64,000 nucleotides of DNA from Paramecium pentaurelia (lineage: Eukaryota > Ciliophora > Oligohymenophorea > Peniculida > Parameciidae), in the NCBI GenBank assembly GCA_905183005.1, contig CAJJDO010000061.1:9338-73337 (forward strand). Direction: 5' to 3'. The notes under the pieces were generated by a model. It did no database searches. It was not told the origin of the DNA and worked only from the letters and a program-made list of their open reading frames with translations. Positions 1-12,714 of this stretch are shown piece after piece; position 1 is the stretch's first letter; the number at the start of each line of letters is the position of its first letter. Position numbers and translations under genes: made by a program.

Positions 1-3000
1 TACAGATGCCTTTTCTGTTGTGATTTATACATTTGAATTCTGTATTTACTTATGTAGAATTCTTTCAACATCTTTGAAAAATTCTTCAAGAAGGTTTATT
101 TAATGTTAATAATCTCATTTGCTTTAAGAATCATATTGGGCAACACTTACATTATAATTTCCATCATATATGGAGTTTCCACTAATTTATTTAGATTCAC
201 TGACTTCATCATATCTTCAGACTTTTTAAAACTCCATAATTTTTGTAAATTTATGCTCAAGCTTCTTATAGCTTCATTGTTTTTTAAAGCAATTAACTCA
301 TCATCCTTCAAAAATTATAAAATACTGATTGTTTATTTTTCATTCAAAAGAGTCTCAGATTTCCATCTTGCTTCATCGAATTTCAAAAATGATGACTAGA
401 CCTTTTCCCAACTCTGTTCAAACCTTTTAAAATCTAGAGCTTTTTGTTTTTAAGTCTATACTTACCATTCATGTCAATTTTATTTGAGCTTATTATTAAA
501 GTATAAATTTTTCTAAATATTCTCTAGCTTCATTTCATTATAACTGTCCATTATAAATATGAATCGAAATTCTTTCTTTTACAACATTTCTTTACATTCT
601 TTCAATTAGAGATCATCAAACCCGTAATCATCTTAATGAAGTGATTCCTCTACTGCTTAAAACACAGGGTTTTTTAAAGAGGGTAATGAAATATAAACAG
701 GTATTAGTACATAATTCCCAATTTTTTTATTACTTTCATGTAATTTCCAAATAAATTCTTCAATTTTTTTGGCTGTAGTACTTTTTCCTGATCCAGCTAA
801 TCCATGAATTAGCAATACTGTTTTCCCTTCATATAAAAACTCATTCACTTCTCCATCTTTATCATCAAATTAATCTAAATTCATCAAATTACTGACTTCA
901 TTTTTATCTTTCTCTTGAGTATTTAATGGCACATAGATGGATTTAACATTTTTTTCTGCTGCTTCTTTTAACACTTTCCATTTTCTAATTTCAAGTAGTT
1001 ATATTACTGATTTTCCTCTCAAAAATTTAATATCATTCCCCATACTTTAGAGTTACTCTTTCATTTGATTTATTTTAGAATATTTCTCTCTCTTTAATCT
1101 TTTTCTTCAACCCATATTTAAATTAGAGTTTCTAGCAAAATGAAATAATTGTATCTGTGAAACAATATTTAATCTTCCATTTGTCATTATTTATAAAATC
1201 TTTATACTTTAGATCTAAAGCATTCAATACACTTAATTATGTAATTTATTCAACTTCATCACCTTCTTCTTCTTCATCTCCTATTAAATAAATTTTTTTT
1301 ATTATTGAATTAAAAATTCTTAACTGATTATAACTTCTTAGGAGACACATTTTGACTCTATCAAAATTTTTTGTATTTCAGCCTTCATGTTATTCAGAAA
1401 ATCAAAAATATTGGTTTATTCTTTGATATTTTTTTCATCTTATCCATCCTGATCTTAATAATACAATAGTAATTCTTTCAAGATACTCTTTAAACTTTTC
1501 ATTTTCCATTTATTTTAAATCAGCTGTGATAAAATGTGATTCTTCAAATTTATTAATTTAATCTTTGAGACAATTAAGAAAGAAATTATGCATTTATACT
1601 TAAATTTCCTTTTTATAATCCTGAATTATTATAATGTCGTTTCTAAACTTTTGAACTCCTTCAAGTATTTGAGTCAGTTGTTGCTTAGATTCTGCTTTTT
1701 TTTCTCTTATATTTTTACAATATTAATTATGATTTATAAATGAGTTAGATATTTTTTATCCGACAGATCAATAAGGTTTTCTTTGATATTCTATTAATCC
1801 TTAAGAACAATTTCAATGTTTTCATTTTTTTAATTATCCTTTTAATTTGAAGAAGTTAAATGGGAATTCCATTATTCTTTTTTCTATATTTCATCATAAT
1901 TATTTTATTTTATTTTATTTTGTAATTTTTGTAAGTCGTTTAAAAAATCGACAATGGTATTTTAAACAGTTTTACATTTTTATTTAATGAGTTCCTCAAT
2001 ACTTTAACAACTTAATCAAGTTGATTGATGAATTATTTCAAATGTTCAATATTATTATTATTTTTGTTGTTCTCAATAATCCTTATTTATTGCTACACAT
2101 TCTCATATTTTTCTTTCTCATTTTCAAATCTAAAAGATTAAAGTTTTCATTAGCCACATTTTTATTGATTCATCTATTGATGCATCTTTAATGGTCTTCT
2201 TTATTCTTTCCATGATTGAAGTTGAACTAGATTCTTCAATAAATAATTATCCAAATTCCTTCTGAATCAATTCTAAATATATTATTTCTGAGTGAAGAAC
2301 TTATTCTCGATGCTTAATTTTAATAATAAGTATTCTATTGTTCCCTGATGCTTAGGTAAATAATTTATTAAGTAGTCTTCAGTGACTTTTAATGTCTTTA
2401 ATTCAGGTATTATTTCTTTTTGATTTGAGTTGTTGCCAGGATTAATTATTAAGGATAATTGATTATTACATTAAGAAGAAACTAATCTAAATTGATAACT
2501 TCTAATAACTAATAAAATTCTTCAGATTGAGCTGCTAATATATTTTAAAAAGACCCTTATAAGCTAATAATTTTAATTTAAGTTTTAGATTGTTCAATTT
2601 TTAGTCAAATATTAATTATAATGATAACTTAGAAAATTTTTTGTTAATTTTTACTAATTCTTCATTTTAAGAAACTGACTTTAATTCATAGTATGAAATT
2701 AGAATTGCCTTTAAACTTCAAATAAATTAATTAACATCTTTTTAAAGTTCTTCATTCTATTCTTTTGTTCATAAAAACAATATAAATTATGCAATAAACC
2801 CTTGAAAGCATTTCTTTAAGCTATTTTTTGAAGTTCTATGATTTCTAACTATGAGATTTATTTTTGAGAATTTTCAATTAGTTTTAAAATGCTTTAAGCC
2901 TTTTCAAAAAGCTCTATTTTTTAAGGGTTGCGATTGGTAAGGCTAGGAGCTCCTATTCAAACTTATAGAAAAATGAAAACTGGGTGTCTTTTGAGATTTA

Positions 3001-5692
3001 AATTTTTTAATTCCTCCTAATCAACTCTTTCTATTATTAAAGCATTTTTATTTCATCTTTTTCAAAAAATTGATTTCTAGAGTCTTTCATTTCTTAAATT
3101 GCTAAGAATAATATTTATTCTAATAGTCTCATTAAATATTTAAGCTATTATAAAATATTTAATTCAATAGTATTTTCCTATTTGAATTATTCTGCCTGTC
3201 AGTAATTGCTATTTTAATTCAGCTTAAAGATTTTTAGAATTTTCTGTGTGTTTTGTAAATATTCTTTTAAATTTTAAATGATTTTTGTAAATTAAGAATT
3301 AATAGTTCTTTGTAGCAGTCTCGTGTTAACTTACTCAACTTTTCTAAATTATTTCCCAATTTTAATTTCTTACTTCAGGTTCTCATCATTTTATTTTATT
3401 AAATTAATCAATTTAGTTGAGATTATGAAACTGGAAAGCTTTGATATTTTCTCAATAGTCAAATTTTTTTCTTTATTATAGGAATCTTTTCTGAATAAAT
3501 CTAGTTTATCTTTTAAGTATGAACTGAATGTATATGGAGTATTCTCATTTTATTCATCCTTTGAGACTTTCTTCTAACATTAATCTATCAACTTATACTA
3601 TTTTATTATTTTAAAGTTAATCAAGTTTAGATAGCAGCTAATTAGTTATTATTAGTAATCCTTTGTTAGTATAATCCTTCCAAATCTAACTAAATGACTT
3701 TAACCCAAAATCTAAAGAACTATTCAGCTGACCAAACTTATTTTTAGTTAGTAGAGGATTAAAGACTAATATTTTACCAATCATTTAGATTCAGATATAA
3801 TGGTCCCTCCAGTTTTTTGAGCATTTAATTATTGTTTCATATCTTGCCTCAATTTTTACAATTATTTCTTATAGATTTCTGTATTTTTTTTTTTTTAAAT
3901 AATTTATTACCATAACAAAACGTCTACTTAATAAAAAACTGCATATTATTATCTCTTTTTAGAAATATCTTACATTTTGTAAAGTAGACAGGCTCCCTTA
4001 AATAATGATTCAATTAGTTCAGTATCTGGGCTCATTTTGATTAGAGAACTTATTATACCTTTTAAGGACCCTTTTAATATTTCTTCCTTTTCTTTGCTAT
4101 TATTTGGAGCAATCTCAAAAGAGGTTTTGGTCAAAAAAAGAAATAGTTCGATTTAATTTTAAATTAAGTCATTCCTTTCAATATTCCAATTATTATTGTA
4201 ATTCATCACAAATTTCCAGAAATTAATTTTAAGTTTCACATTTCATGAATCTCTCATCATTCATTAAATGGAAGCTAAAGATTACTTTAGATAAGGATGT
4301 TGTAATCTATAAAATAGACAAACATTTAAAAGTATCTGATCTGACATAGGTTTAACAGCTGATCAATAACCGTCTAATCCCATATAAAACTAAGTCGTAT
4401 GATTTTTTAACACTTTAATTTTATTGATTTTTTAGATGTTTTCCTCTTAAAAAATAAACTATCGTATTGTTATTATTATTTCTGATGATTCTTAATCATA
4501 TTTTCTTTTCGAATCAATTATGGTCTTTTTATTATTCTATCTTATATTTACGCCATTTTTTACTTTTTATTCCATTGCTAATTTTTAAGATTTTATTTCA
4601 AATGGCTATTTACTAGGTGTTTAGATGTAGCATTTGTTATTTTTAGGAATATTAATAATATTCCTCTAATATTACTAATAATACCCATTTAAAATTTACT
4701 ATTAGAGTCTTACTATATATTCTATCTTAAAGAGGCTAAACAGAACTATTCATAATTTAATCAAAAGTAGCTTTAGGAAATATTATTAATATTTTCAAAG
4801 ATCTTTTTATATCATTGATTAATTTTCTGATAATAAATATTGATTTAATTAAAATATAAGGCAGCCAAGATATATTAGAAATGCGATCTGATGAATTCAA
4901 TCCAAAAATTAATTATCACTTTAAAACCTATGAATTATAGTATCCATCTTAATTGTTTGACTATCAAATTAATTCTTTATTTCAATTTATTCTTTGATTC
5001 TTCAAATTTCCTTATATGTTCATATTAATTCCCAAATATTCGTCAACAATTGGTGTTCTTTCAATATATTTATTATTGTCTAATTACTATTTGAGATTAA
5101 TAAAACCACATTTAGCATTATTCTATATCAAAATCCACATTACACTTAAAAGTTAAATATATTTATTCTTAATTGTTACGCATAGATGGTCAGCATATTT
5201 ATTCCAAAAATACTTCTTAATAAATATTAAATAAACCAGAAGATAAAGATGATCCCATAGGTACCCATCCTTAAATAATACATTTTATTTTTCTCTGTCT
5301 CTAGTCTCTCTAATATTCAGCTTCTAAAAATGGATTTTTTTTTCCATAATGTTTTTATCCCTCAAAATTTAATAAAGTTTCTAAGAAAAATCAATGACTT
5401 ATGCTAATTTTAACTTCTTTGTACCTTTATATCTATATAATATAATACATATTTTAATTGAAGTTCTTCCTCCTTTTACAAACCCATTTTGTTTAATAGT
5501 TATTTTCAACTACAAATATTAATCAATTTTTTCCTTGAATCTTAATTCCATAAATTTTTATAAATCATCATTTTATTTCAGAACTACTTTAATAAATGAT
5601 TCTTTTCTAAATTGAAATCAGAATTATTAAGTAACAATAGAATAGGATCATTAAAGAAGTTAAGAATAACAAATTAATGAAATTACTACATG
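1..5692 (-). CDS. Large NACHT-type P-loop protein, partial at left edge, possibly damaged
   Basis: On the minus strand, with TAA/TAG as Gln, coding runs from about 5.6 kb to the window edge. A Walker A motif, HGLAGSGKSTTAKK, is encoded at about 780-845. A Walker-B-like stretch, FIFIMDSYNEMK, follows near 540-575, as in STAND/NACHT ATPases. Nearer the edge a helical region contains VETPYMMEIIMQVLP, typical of the part after the nucleotide-binding core. Upstream (850-5600) is a long poly-helical N-terminal region; a piece near 5200-5330 includes EAEYQRDQRQRKIKC and WVPMGSSLSSGLF. Short introns and apparent frame changes are frequent. Between the Walker B region and about position 450 a TGA interrupts the frame and some expected NACHT sequence is missing, so the gene may be a pseudogene. 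The start near 5692 is a guess. The likely role is a nucleotide-switched scaffold of the NLR kind; the ligand is unknown. Confidence 0.6.
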
Positions 5693-6905
5693 ATGCCTTT
5701 AGCAAAAGAGTCAAAAAAAAACCTTAAGAAATAGTTGCACTTGGGGAAATAGTCAAAATATTTTTCTCATGTATTTTATTTATTGGTGTAGTCTGTCTTT
5801 CTGGTGTAGGATGTCAGCGTAAAAGGAAGGGTTCAATAATAAAAATTCACTGTCTAGGTTTGGAGTCATGAAGGCCTATAAAAGCGGGTATTCTCGATAC
5901 CCATGCATAGCCTTGGGTAGCTAAATATCACCTTTGATAAATTGGAAGACACAATAAGAACAATGGAACTGATTGCGATGCACTAGTTTTAGCCTAATAA
6001 TATAATCGTAATTATTGGTTTAGAATCAAAATAGAGTTGAGCCTATATTCAAAAGCAAATATCATTTTGAAAAACTTTGATAAAAATACAACTATAATTT
6101 CAAAAATAGGATTAATAATAAAGAGATATACTTGTGGCTCGCTTAAATGACAATTAGAAAAAATTACCATCTAATTATCGTAATTACTGATAATCTTAGT
6201 GTATATGAGAAACCTTTAACATATCAAAACAACCTTCTACAATCCAGTGTCTTTAGGTAATAATCAGTAAAAACAAATGACACAATGAATACTAGTTTTA
6301 CATTCAAGATGACTTCCTATTTTTTGTAAGCAGAATTCTTTGATGAATTAATCAATGAATCAAATTTATAGTTAAATTCAATTCTTTAAGAAATTTGATA
6401 AGATTAGTAAAATAGTGAGGAAAAATTATTATAATTATTAGCTCCTGTTAAAGATTTGTTTAAATTTGATTCCCAACTTATTTTATAAATATGATTTGAG
6501 TCTTTATAGTTCAGGACAGATTTTATCTAGAAAAAGTTCAGATTCCATTTCCAAAATCAAGAGTAGTTTACAGTGTAGAGTGCTTAAGAGCTAAAATATC
6601 ACACATATTGGCTCCTTAATAATCGAATACAGTGATGATTAGAATAACTTCTTTTCAAAAGCAACTTTGGTTATATGGTTCTTAATTCTTATTTTTGAGA
6701 AAAGAAAGCTTCTTTTTAACTTATAAAAAAAAGACTGTAGCAAAATGCAAAATATTTTGCAACTCATATTTGCTAAGAAAATTTCAATTAAGTTTTGCAA
6801 CATCAGAAAACTTCTACCCCAAAAAATTAAACACATTCCACAAAATATAACTGCTGAGACCTTAAGATCTCTTTAAAAATGAGTGAAAAAGTCCCTCGTC
6901 ATCCT
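5693..6905. other. Gene-poor stretch, no gene supported
   Basis: I found no continuous frame on either strand even with TGA as the only stop. Positions 5760-5960 are less AT-rich than the rest and look like diverged former coding sequence, but I could not assign a family. The stretch at 6300-6840 also reads like broken coding sequence. It leads into the repeated, pseudogene-bearing segment. Confidence 0.4.
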
Positions 6906-8528
6906 GCAAATCGATCTTTTAAACAAGGGATTAAATAAGGCTTAATCCTCTTTCTACAACTGAATTTTCTTGGCATAAAGTTGGCTACTTTACCTATATA
7001 TCTAATTAAGTACAAATAATTGAGAGTGATTCGTTGATATACTAAATCCCAGACATCAACCTAAAGTTTTTATTCTTTAACTTTCTCTAAAGTCATTAAT
7101 CATAAATATTTTATCTATATTTAAACTATATTTTCACTAAGTTAAAATTATTATTTTAATTAAATACTTATAGAAAGTAATTAGTATATTATATTTATTC
7201 AATATAATAATAATAATTAGTATATTAAATAATTTATGAATCCTTTTTGTTGTTTATTCTAGTTTATGTGGAGTCCTCTCTCTTAATTAAAAAATTTTCC
7301 TAGAATATATTGATGATTTAAAATTAAGAAAAAGGGGATACTTTAAAATCGTCTTATTTAAATTGACTAAATATCAAATATTTAGAGAAATTATTGAAAA
7401 ATATCTTATATAATTAAGAAATTATAAAAATTATAAATGGCACTCTTGGAAGTTTTTTTTTGGTTTAGTGTTTTGTAATTTGATTAATGTTCGGAATGCT
7501 CAAAACTTATTACAAAACAGGATTGTGAATATGGGAATTGCCTTTGGAGTACAGATAATGAGATTAAAGAGGGGATATTTATTGATAGCGGTTCGAATGT
7601 AGATTAAGGAAATTCAGGTGGATGAGCTGATTATTGCAAGAGCATATTAAATCCAGCACAAAATTGTTCCAAAGTAAAAGGTTATGCTTACTTTAATTCA
7701 AGCTGCATAATTTTTACAGGTTGTTCTACATTTTTATTCCGAGCATGCTTAGATTGTCAAAAAATATCGTTATACTGTATATCGGAAGGAGATTGAGGAA
7801 ATTTGTGAAAATGTAGGATGTTCGAGTGTTAAATGATGAGTATTAACTAAAAATAGGATCTTGTCATTGCAAATGGGATTCAGGAAATTAGAAATGTAGG
7901 GATAAATTGTGTAGCGAAGCAGGAATATCACTAAAGATGAATGGAAGACAGATACAAGTTCAGGGCAAGATTAGATGGACCATTTTATTGTTGTAAAGTA
8001 GTTAATTCTGTTATTCTTGATCGAGAGTGTTGAATTTTCAAAAAAAATTGGCTAATGAAGTTAAGGAAAATTAAATTTCAACAAATATCAGGAAAATCTC
8101 AATCTTATACATTAATGGACAAAAAAAATGTGAAACTGCTCCGATTACTTAGAGAAAAGATAAGTAGTGATTAGTATTTGAAAGGATGTGTCAGCACAGG
8201 AAGGGGATGTGTAGAAAAATTATGGTCATGTAATACTTAGAATTAAGATATTATAGGTTATATAGGGTCAGATGGAATTTGTGAATATGAGGAGAAGTTA
8301 GAATTTGTGAAAATGGATTATTCAATTCAGCTGAGGATTGCTAAAAATATAAAATTGGTTAAGTTGCTATAGCAAAATCATGAGTAACTACTTTGCAAAA
8401 TTTTTCAAGTTATAAGGGAAATAAAAATACTTGTTTGTGATTAATAGGTTTAGAAGGGATGTGTAAAGGAATAGATGATAATTAATAGTAAACATGTGGC
8501 AGATGAATAATTATAGAAAATATCGAAA
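6906..8528. repeat. Redundant segment, copy 1 (ends at an N)
   Basis: This segment is repeated at 9485-11088. The two look identical by eye except for about 19 bp (an ATATTTATTCAATATAATA-like stretch near 7191-7210) missing from the second. Copy 1 ends exactly at the single N at 8529, while the second copy continues into unique sequence. That is what two overlapping contig ends laid side by side would give. It carries the first part of a surface-antigen-like pseudogene from 7437. Confidence 0.85.
7437..8528 (+). pseudogene. Surface-antigen-like pseudogene, redundant copy 1
   Basis: This copy begins ATG, followed by a short hydrophobic leader (MALLEVFFWFSVLQ) and a cysteine-rich region (FDQCSECSKLITKQDCEYGN). 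An in-frame TGA comes after about 60 codons, at a place where the pattern would suit cysteine, and further frame changes follow. The same sequence lies at 9997-11088, where it continues into the 3' half. This copy is cut off by the N at 8529, so it is probably the same gene represented twice. Confidence 0.6.
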
Positions 8529-8529
8529 N
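8529..8529. other. Single N, contig join
   Basis: One N lies exactly where copy 1 stops and a second partial copy starts in mid-repeat. It marks a join of unknown true length or a false join. Confidence 0.9.
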
Positions 8530-9483
8530 GTATATTATATAATAATAATTAGTATATTAAATAATTTATGAATCCTTTTTGTTGTTTATTCTAGTTTATG
8601 TGGAGTCCTCTCTCTTAATTAAAAAATTTTCCTAGAATATATTGATGATTTAAAATTAAGAAAAAGGGGATACTTTAAAATCGTCTTATTTAAATTGACT
8701 AAATATCAAATATTTAGAGAAATTATTGAAAAATATCTTATATAATTAAGAAATTATAAAAATTATAAATGGCACTCTTGGAAGTTTTTTTTTGGTTTAG
8801 TGTTTTGTAATTTGATTAATGTTCGGAATGCTCAAAACTTATTACAAAACAGGATTGTGAATATGGGAATTGCCTTTGGAGTACAGATAATGAGATTAAA
8901 GAGGGGATATTTATTGATAGCGGTTCGAATGTAGATTAAGGAAATTCAGGTGGATGAGCTGATTATTGCAAGAGCATATTAAATCCAGCACAAAATTGTT
9001 CCAAAGTAAAAGGTTATGCTTACTTTAATTCAAGCTGCATAATTTTTACAGGTTGTTCTACATTTTTATTCCGAGCATGCTTAGATTGTCAAAAAATATC
9101 GTTATACTGTATATCGGAAGGAGATTGAGGAAATTTGTGAAAATGTAGGATGTTCGAGTGTTAAATGATGAGTATTAACTAAAAATAGGATCTTGTCATT
9201 GCAAATGGGATTCAGGAAATTAGAAATGTAGGGATAAATTGTGTAGCGAAGCAGGAATATCACTAAAGATGAATGGAAGACAGATACAAGTTCAGGGCAA
9301 GATTAGATGGACCATTTTATTGTTGTAAAGTAGTTAATTCTGTTATTCTTGATCGAGAGTGTTGAATTTTCAAAAAAAATTGGCTAATGAAGTTAAGGAA
9401 AATTAAATTTCAACAAATATCAGGAAAATCTCAATCTTATACATTAATGGACAAAAAAAATGTGAAACTGCTCCGATTACTTA
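8530..9483. repeat. Redundant segment, middle copy, both ends at Ns
   Basis: This matches about 7198-8151 and the corresponding part of 9767-10711, with no differences noticed by eye over the pseudogene. Its ATG is at 8769. It has an N on both sides (8529, 9484) and no unique sequence of its own. It is best read as a small contig wholly contained in its neighbours, left in during scaffolding, rather than a real tandem copy. Confidence 0.85.
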
Positions 9484-9484
9484 N
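9484..9484. other. Single N, contig join
   Basis: This N separates the middle copy, which breaks off mid-sequence, from a copy restarting at the equivalent of position 6906. It is a second scaffold join. Confidence 0.9.
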
Positions 9485-11088
9485 GCAAATCGATCTTTTA
9501 AACAAGGGATTAAATAAGGCTTAATCCTCTTTCTACAACTGAATTTTCTTGGCATAAAGTTGGCTACTTTACCTATATATCTAATTAAGTACAAATAATT
9601 GAGAGTGATTCGTTGATATACTAAATCCCAGACATCAACCTAAAGTTTTTATTCTTTAACTTTCTCTAAAGTCATTAATCATAAATATTTTATCTATATT
9701 TAAACTATATTTTCACTAAGTTAAAATTATTATTTTAATTAAATACTTATAGAAAGTAATTAGTATATTATAATAATTAGTATATTAAATAATTTATGAA
9801 TCCTTTTTGTTGTTTATTCTAGTTTATGTGGAGTCCTCTCTCTTAATTAAAAAATTTTCCTAGAATATATTGATGATTTAAAATTAAGAAAAAGGGGATA
9901 CTTTAAAATCGTCTTATTTAAATTGACTAAATATCAAATATTTAGAGAAATTATTGAAAAATATCTTATATAATTAAGAAATTATAAAAATTATAAATGG
10001 CACTCTTGGAAGTTTTTTTTTGGTTTAGTGTTTTGTAATTTGATTAATGTTCGGAATGCTCAAAACTTATTACAAAACAGGATTGTGAATATGGGAATTG
10101 CCTTTGGAGTACAGATAATGAGATTAAAGAGGGGATATTTATTGATAGCGGTTCGAATGTAGATTAAGGAAATTCAGGTGGATGAGCTGATTATTGCAAG
10201 AGCATATTAAATCCAGCACAAAATTGTTCCAAAGTAAAAGGTTATGCTTACTTTAATTCAAGCTGCATAATTTTTACAGGTTGTTCTACATTTTTATTCC
10301 GAGCATGCTTAGATTGTCAAAAAATATCGTTATACTGTATATCGGAAGGAGATTGAGGAAATTTGTGAAAATGTAGGATGTTCGAGTGTTAAATGATGAG
10401 TATTAACTAAAAATAGGATCTTGTCATTGCAAATGGGATTCAGGAAATTAGAAATGTAGGGATAAATTGTGTAGCGAAGCAGGAATATCACTAAAGATGA
10501 ATGGAAGACAGATACAAGTTCAGGGCAAGATTAGATGGACCATTTTATTGTTGTAAAGTAGTTAATTCTGTTATTCTTGATCGAGAGTGTTGAATTTTCA
10601 AAAAAAATTGGCTAATGAAGTTAAGGAAAATTAAATTTCAACAAATATCAGGAAAATCTCAATCTTATACATTAATGGACAAAAAAAATGTGAAACTGCT
10701 CCGATTACTTAGAGAAAAGATAAGTAGTGATTAGTATTTGAAAGGATGTGTCAGCACAGGAAGGGGATGTGTAGAAAAATTATGGTCATGTAATACTTAG
10801 AATTAAGATATTATAGGTTATATAGGGTCAGATGGAATTTGTGAATATGAGGAGAAGTTAGAATTTGTGAAAATGGATTATTCAATTCAGCTGAGGATTG
10901 CTAAAAATATAAAATTGGTTAAGTTGCTATAGCAAAATCATGAGTAACTACTTTGCAAAATTTTTCAAGTTATAAGGGAAATAAAAATACTTGTTTGTGA
11001 TTAATAGGTTTAGAAGGGATGTGTAAAGGAATAGATGATAATTAATAGTAAACATGTGGCAGATGAATAATTATAGAAAATATCGAAA
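9485..11088. repeat. Redundant segment, copy 3, continuous with downstream unique sequence
   Basis: This equals 6906-8528 minus about 19 bp and runs on without a break into unique sequence from 11089. The true locus is most simply one copy: unique left flank, this segment, unique right flank. If so, about 2.6 kb of the window (one full and one partial copy) is artificial. Confidence 0.85.
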
Positions 11089-11950
11089 CTTTGTAAGACC
11101 AATAGAATGGAATGGGTGTATAATTTGAAATTATTTAATGAATATGATGGAAGCTTCAACGATGGAATCTGATGGAAAATGCAAAGGTTGCACAGATGGA
11201 AAATGTTAAAAGAGAACTTGTTAGGATGCTCCAAGCACTTATAACACGGATTATGAATGTAAGAATTTTTAATCAGGCTGTGTAACAAATAGTAATGGAT
11301 GTATAATTTAAAAAAGTTTTTAATTAACTCTCACTGCAGAATTTTAATGGAATTAGTGTTGTGTAGACTCTATAAAAAGTTCTAATTTTAATACTCAATT
11401 TATATGTGAAAACAATTCAGCCATCAAATACTCATTTGTAGATGGAATACTACTAATTATTACTCAAAATGTTTATGAAAGAATAATACTTATCAACATT
11501 TATAGTGCTCTGATTTAACTGGGATTAAGTATGATTCTGATTGAACATGTTTACAAGTAATGTCAAATTGTCTCTACAGCACTTATGAATGTGTAGACAG
11601 ATAGAGCGATTGTTCGCTATTCTATTGAAATCTGATAGATGTAGATTATGTTCAGTTTTTACTTTTGCTCATAATAGTAAAATTAAATGCTTTGTTTGTT
11701 ACTGATAAGATAAAGGTTATTTAATGCTTATTTTTGAATGGAAGCTTTAATTTTTCATTAGCAACTTGCGAGAGTACCTTAAAAATATTAAAATCAAATT
11801 CATCAAATGAAAAAAGCTATTTTGATTTATTAAACTTGATATTGAAGTTTTATTAAATTAGAGAAATTATAAATCATGTTGCAATTCGGAATAGAGTTCG
11901 TGCTTCAATAAATATATAATTATCTATGTTTAGTTAGAGGACATCATGAA
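9997..11950 (+). pseudogene. Paramecium surface-antigen-like pseudogene
   Basis: A short hydrophobic leader precedes cysteine-rich repeats. Pieces match the periodic pattern of Paramecium immobilization/surface antigens: KGCVSTGRGCVEKLWSC and GYIGSDGICEY near 10740-10850, and CTDGKCQKRTCQDAP followed by TYNTDYECKNFQSGCVTNSN at about 11188-11290. The pieces lie in different frames and several are cut by TGA, for example at the codon after GNSGG (near 10178) and after ISEGD (near 10354). I could not join them with plausible 20-35 nt introns, so this looks like a decayed gene. Intact members are secreted GPI-anchored coat proteins that are expressed one at a time. The 3' limit is approximate; cysteines still recur to about 11630 (CVDRQSDC). 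Confidence 0.7.
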
Positions 11951-12714
11951 AATAAAATTCTCCAATAAAGTCAATATGATACATATATAAATTCATTATA
12001 TCACATATTTTTGGATATTTTAAGAAAAAAGTCTTACCTCAGAATCTTTGCCAGAAGTTTCTTCCCACTAAGCAGAATAATTAACCTATTTAATCAATAT
12101 TGATTTATTATTTAAGCAAAATAATTAAAAATTAAAAAAATTAAAAATTAATGATTCTTATTCGTTATTTCCTTCTAAAATTATTTTGCTAGTATTTAAT
12201 TCTTTTAATAATTCAGACAAGCTTTTTAATAGACTAGGAATATTTTAACTATTCATCCAATTTAATTCAAAGTTGTGAAGATTAAGATTTACTATTTCAA
12301 CTCCCAAATTGATGTAACTTAAATTTGATAATTTTTCTTGAATATTTTTTTTTCATTGTTTAATTGTCATCCTTTTTTAGATTTAAGGTTAACATCAAAA
12401 TGAACTAATAATTTGTAATTGTCTTGTTTATGCAATTTTTGTAGACATCTGTTCTTTATCTTCAATATCAAATTATTCAATATTAAATACTTTAGATGAA
12501 AATTCCAATTTTATCAAAAAATATTTGGTTATTTAATTGATTTCTATTCCAATTATACAATTTATTCTAATTCAAAAATAATTTAATTAAAAAAATGGTA
12601 CACAATCATTATTCAATACATAATATCAGTTAATTTTAATAAAGAATTAATTTGTTAGGTTCCATTAATCATTTAGCTTTTCTTGATTCAATAATAATTT
12701 AAAAAAATAGAAGT
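11951..12714. other. AT-rich stretch, no gene seen
   Basis: It is strongly AT-rich with runs of A and T. No frame longer than a few dozen codons survives with TGA as stop, and I recognised no RNA gene. It separates two pseudogenes. Confidence 0.5.

Noticed and set aside
103..399. Plus-strand open frame of 98 codons
   Set aside because: It lies opposite the minus-strand NACHT gene, which reads through here with family-like sequence; the plus frame is a shadow.
5760..5960. Remains of a coatomer or other WD40 gene
   Set aside because: A few words in translation looked suggestive, but no two motifs lined up in order, so I left it unassigned.
6639..6836. Minus-strand 65-codon frame in the empty stretch
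   Set aside because: It is hydrophobic low-complexity sequence from A/T runs, with no family likeness and no neighbours.
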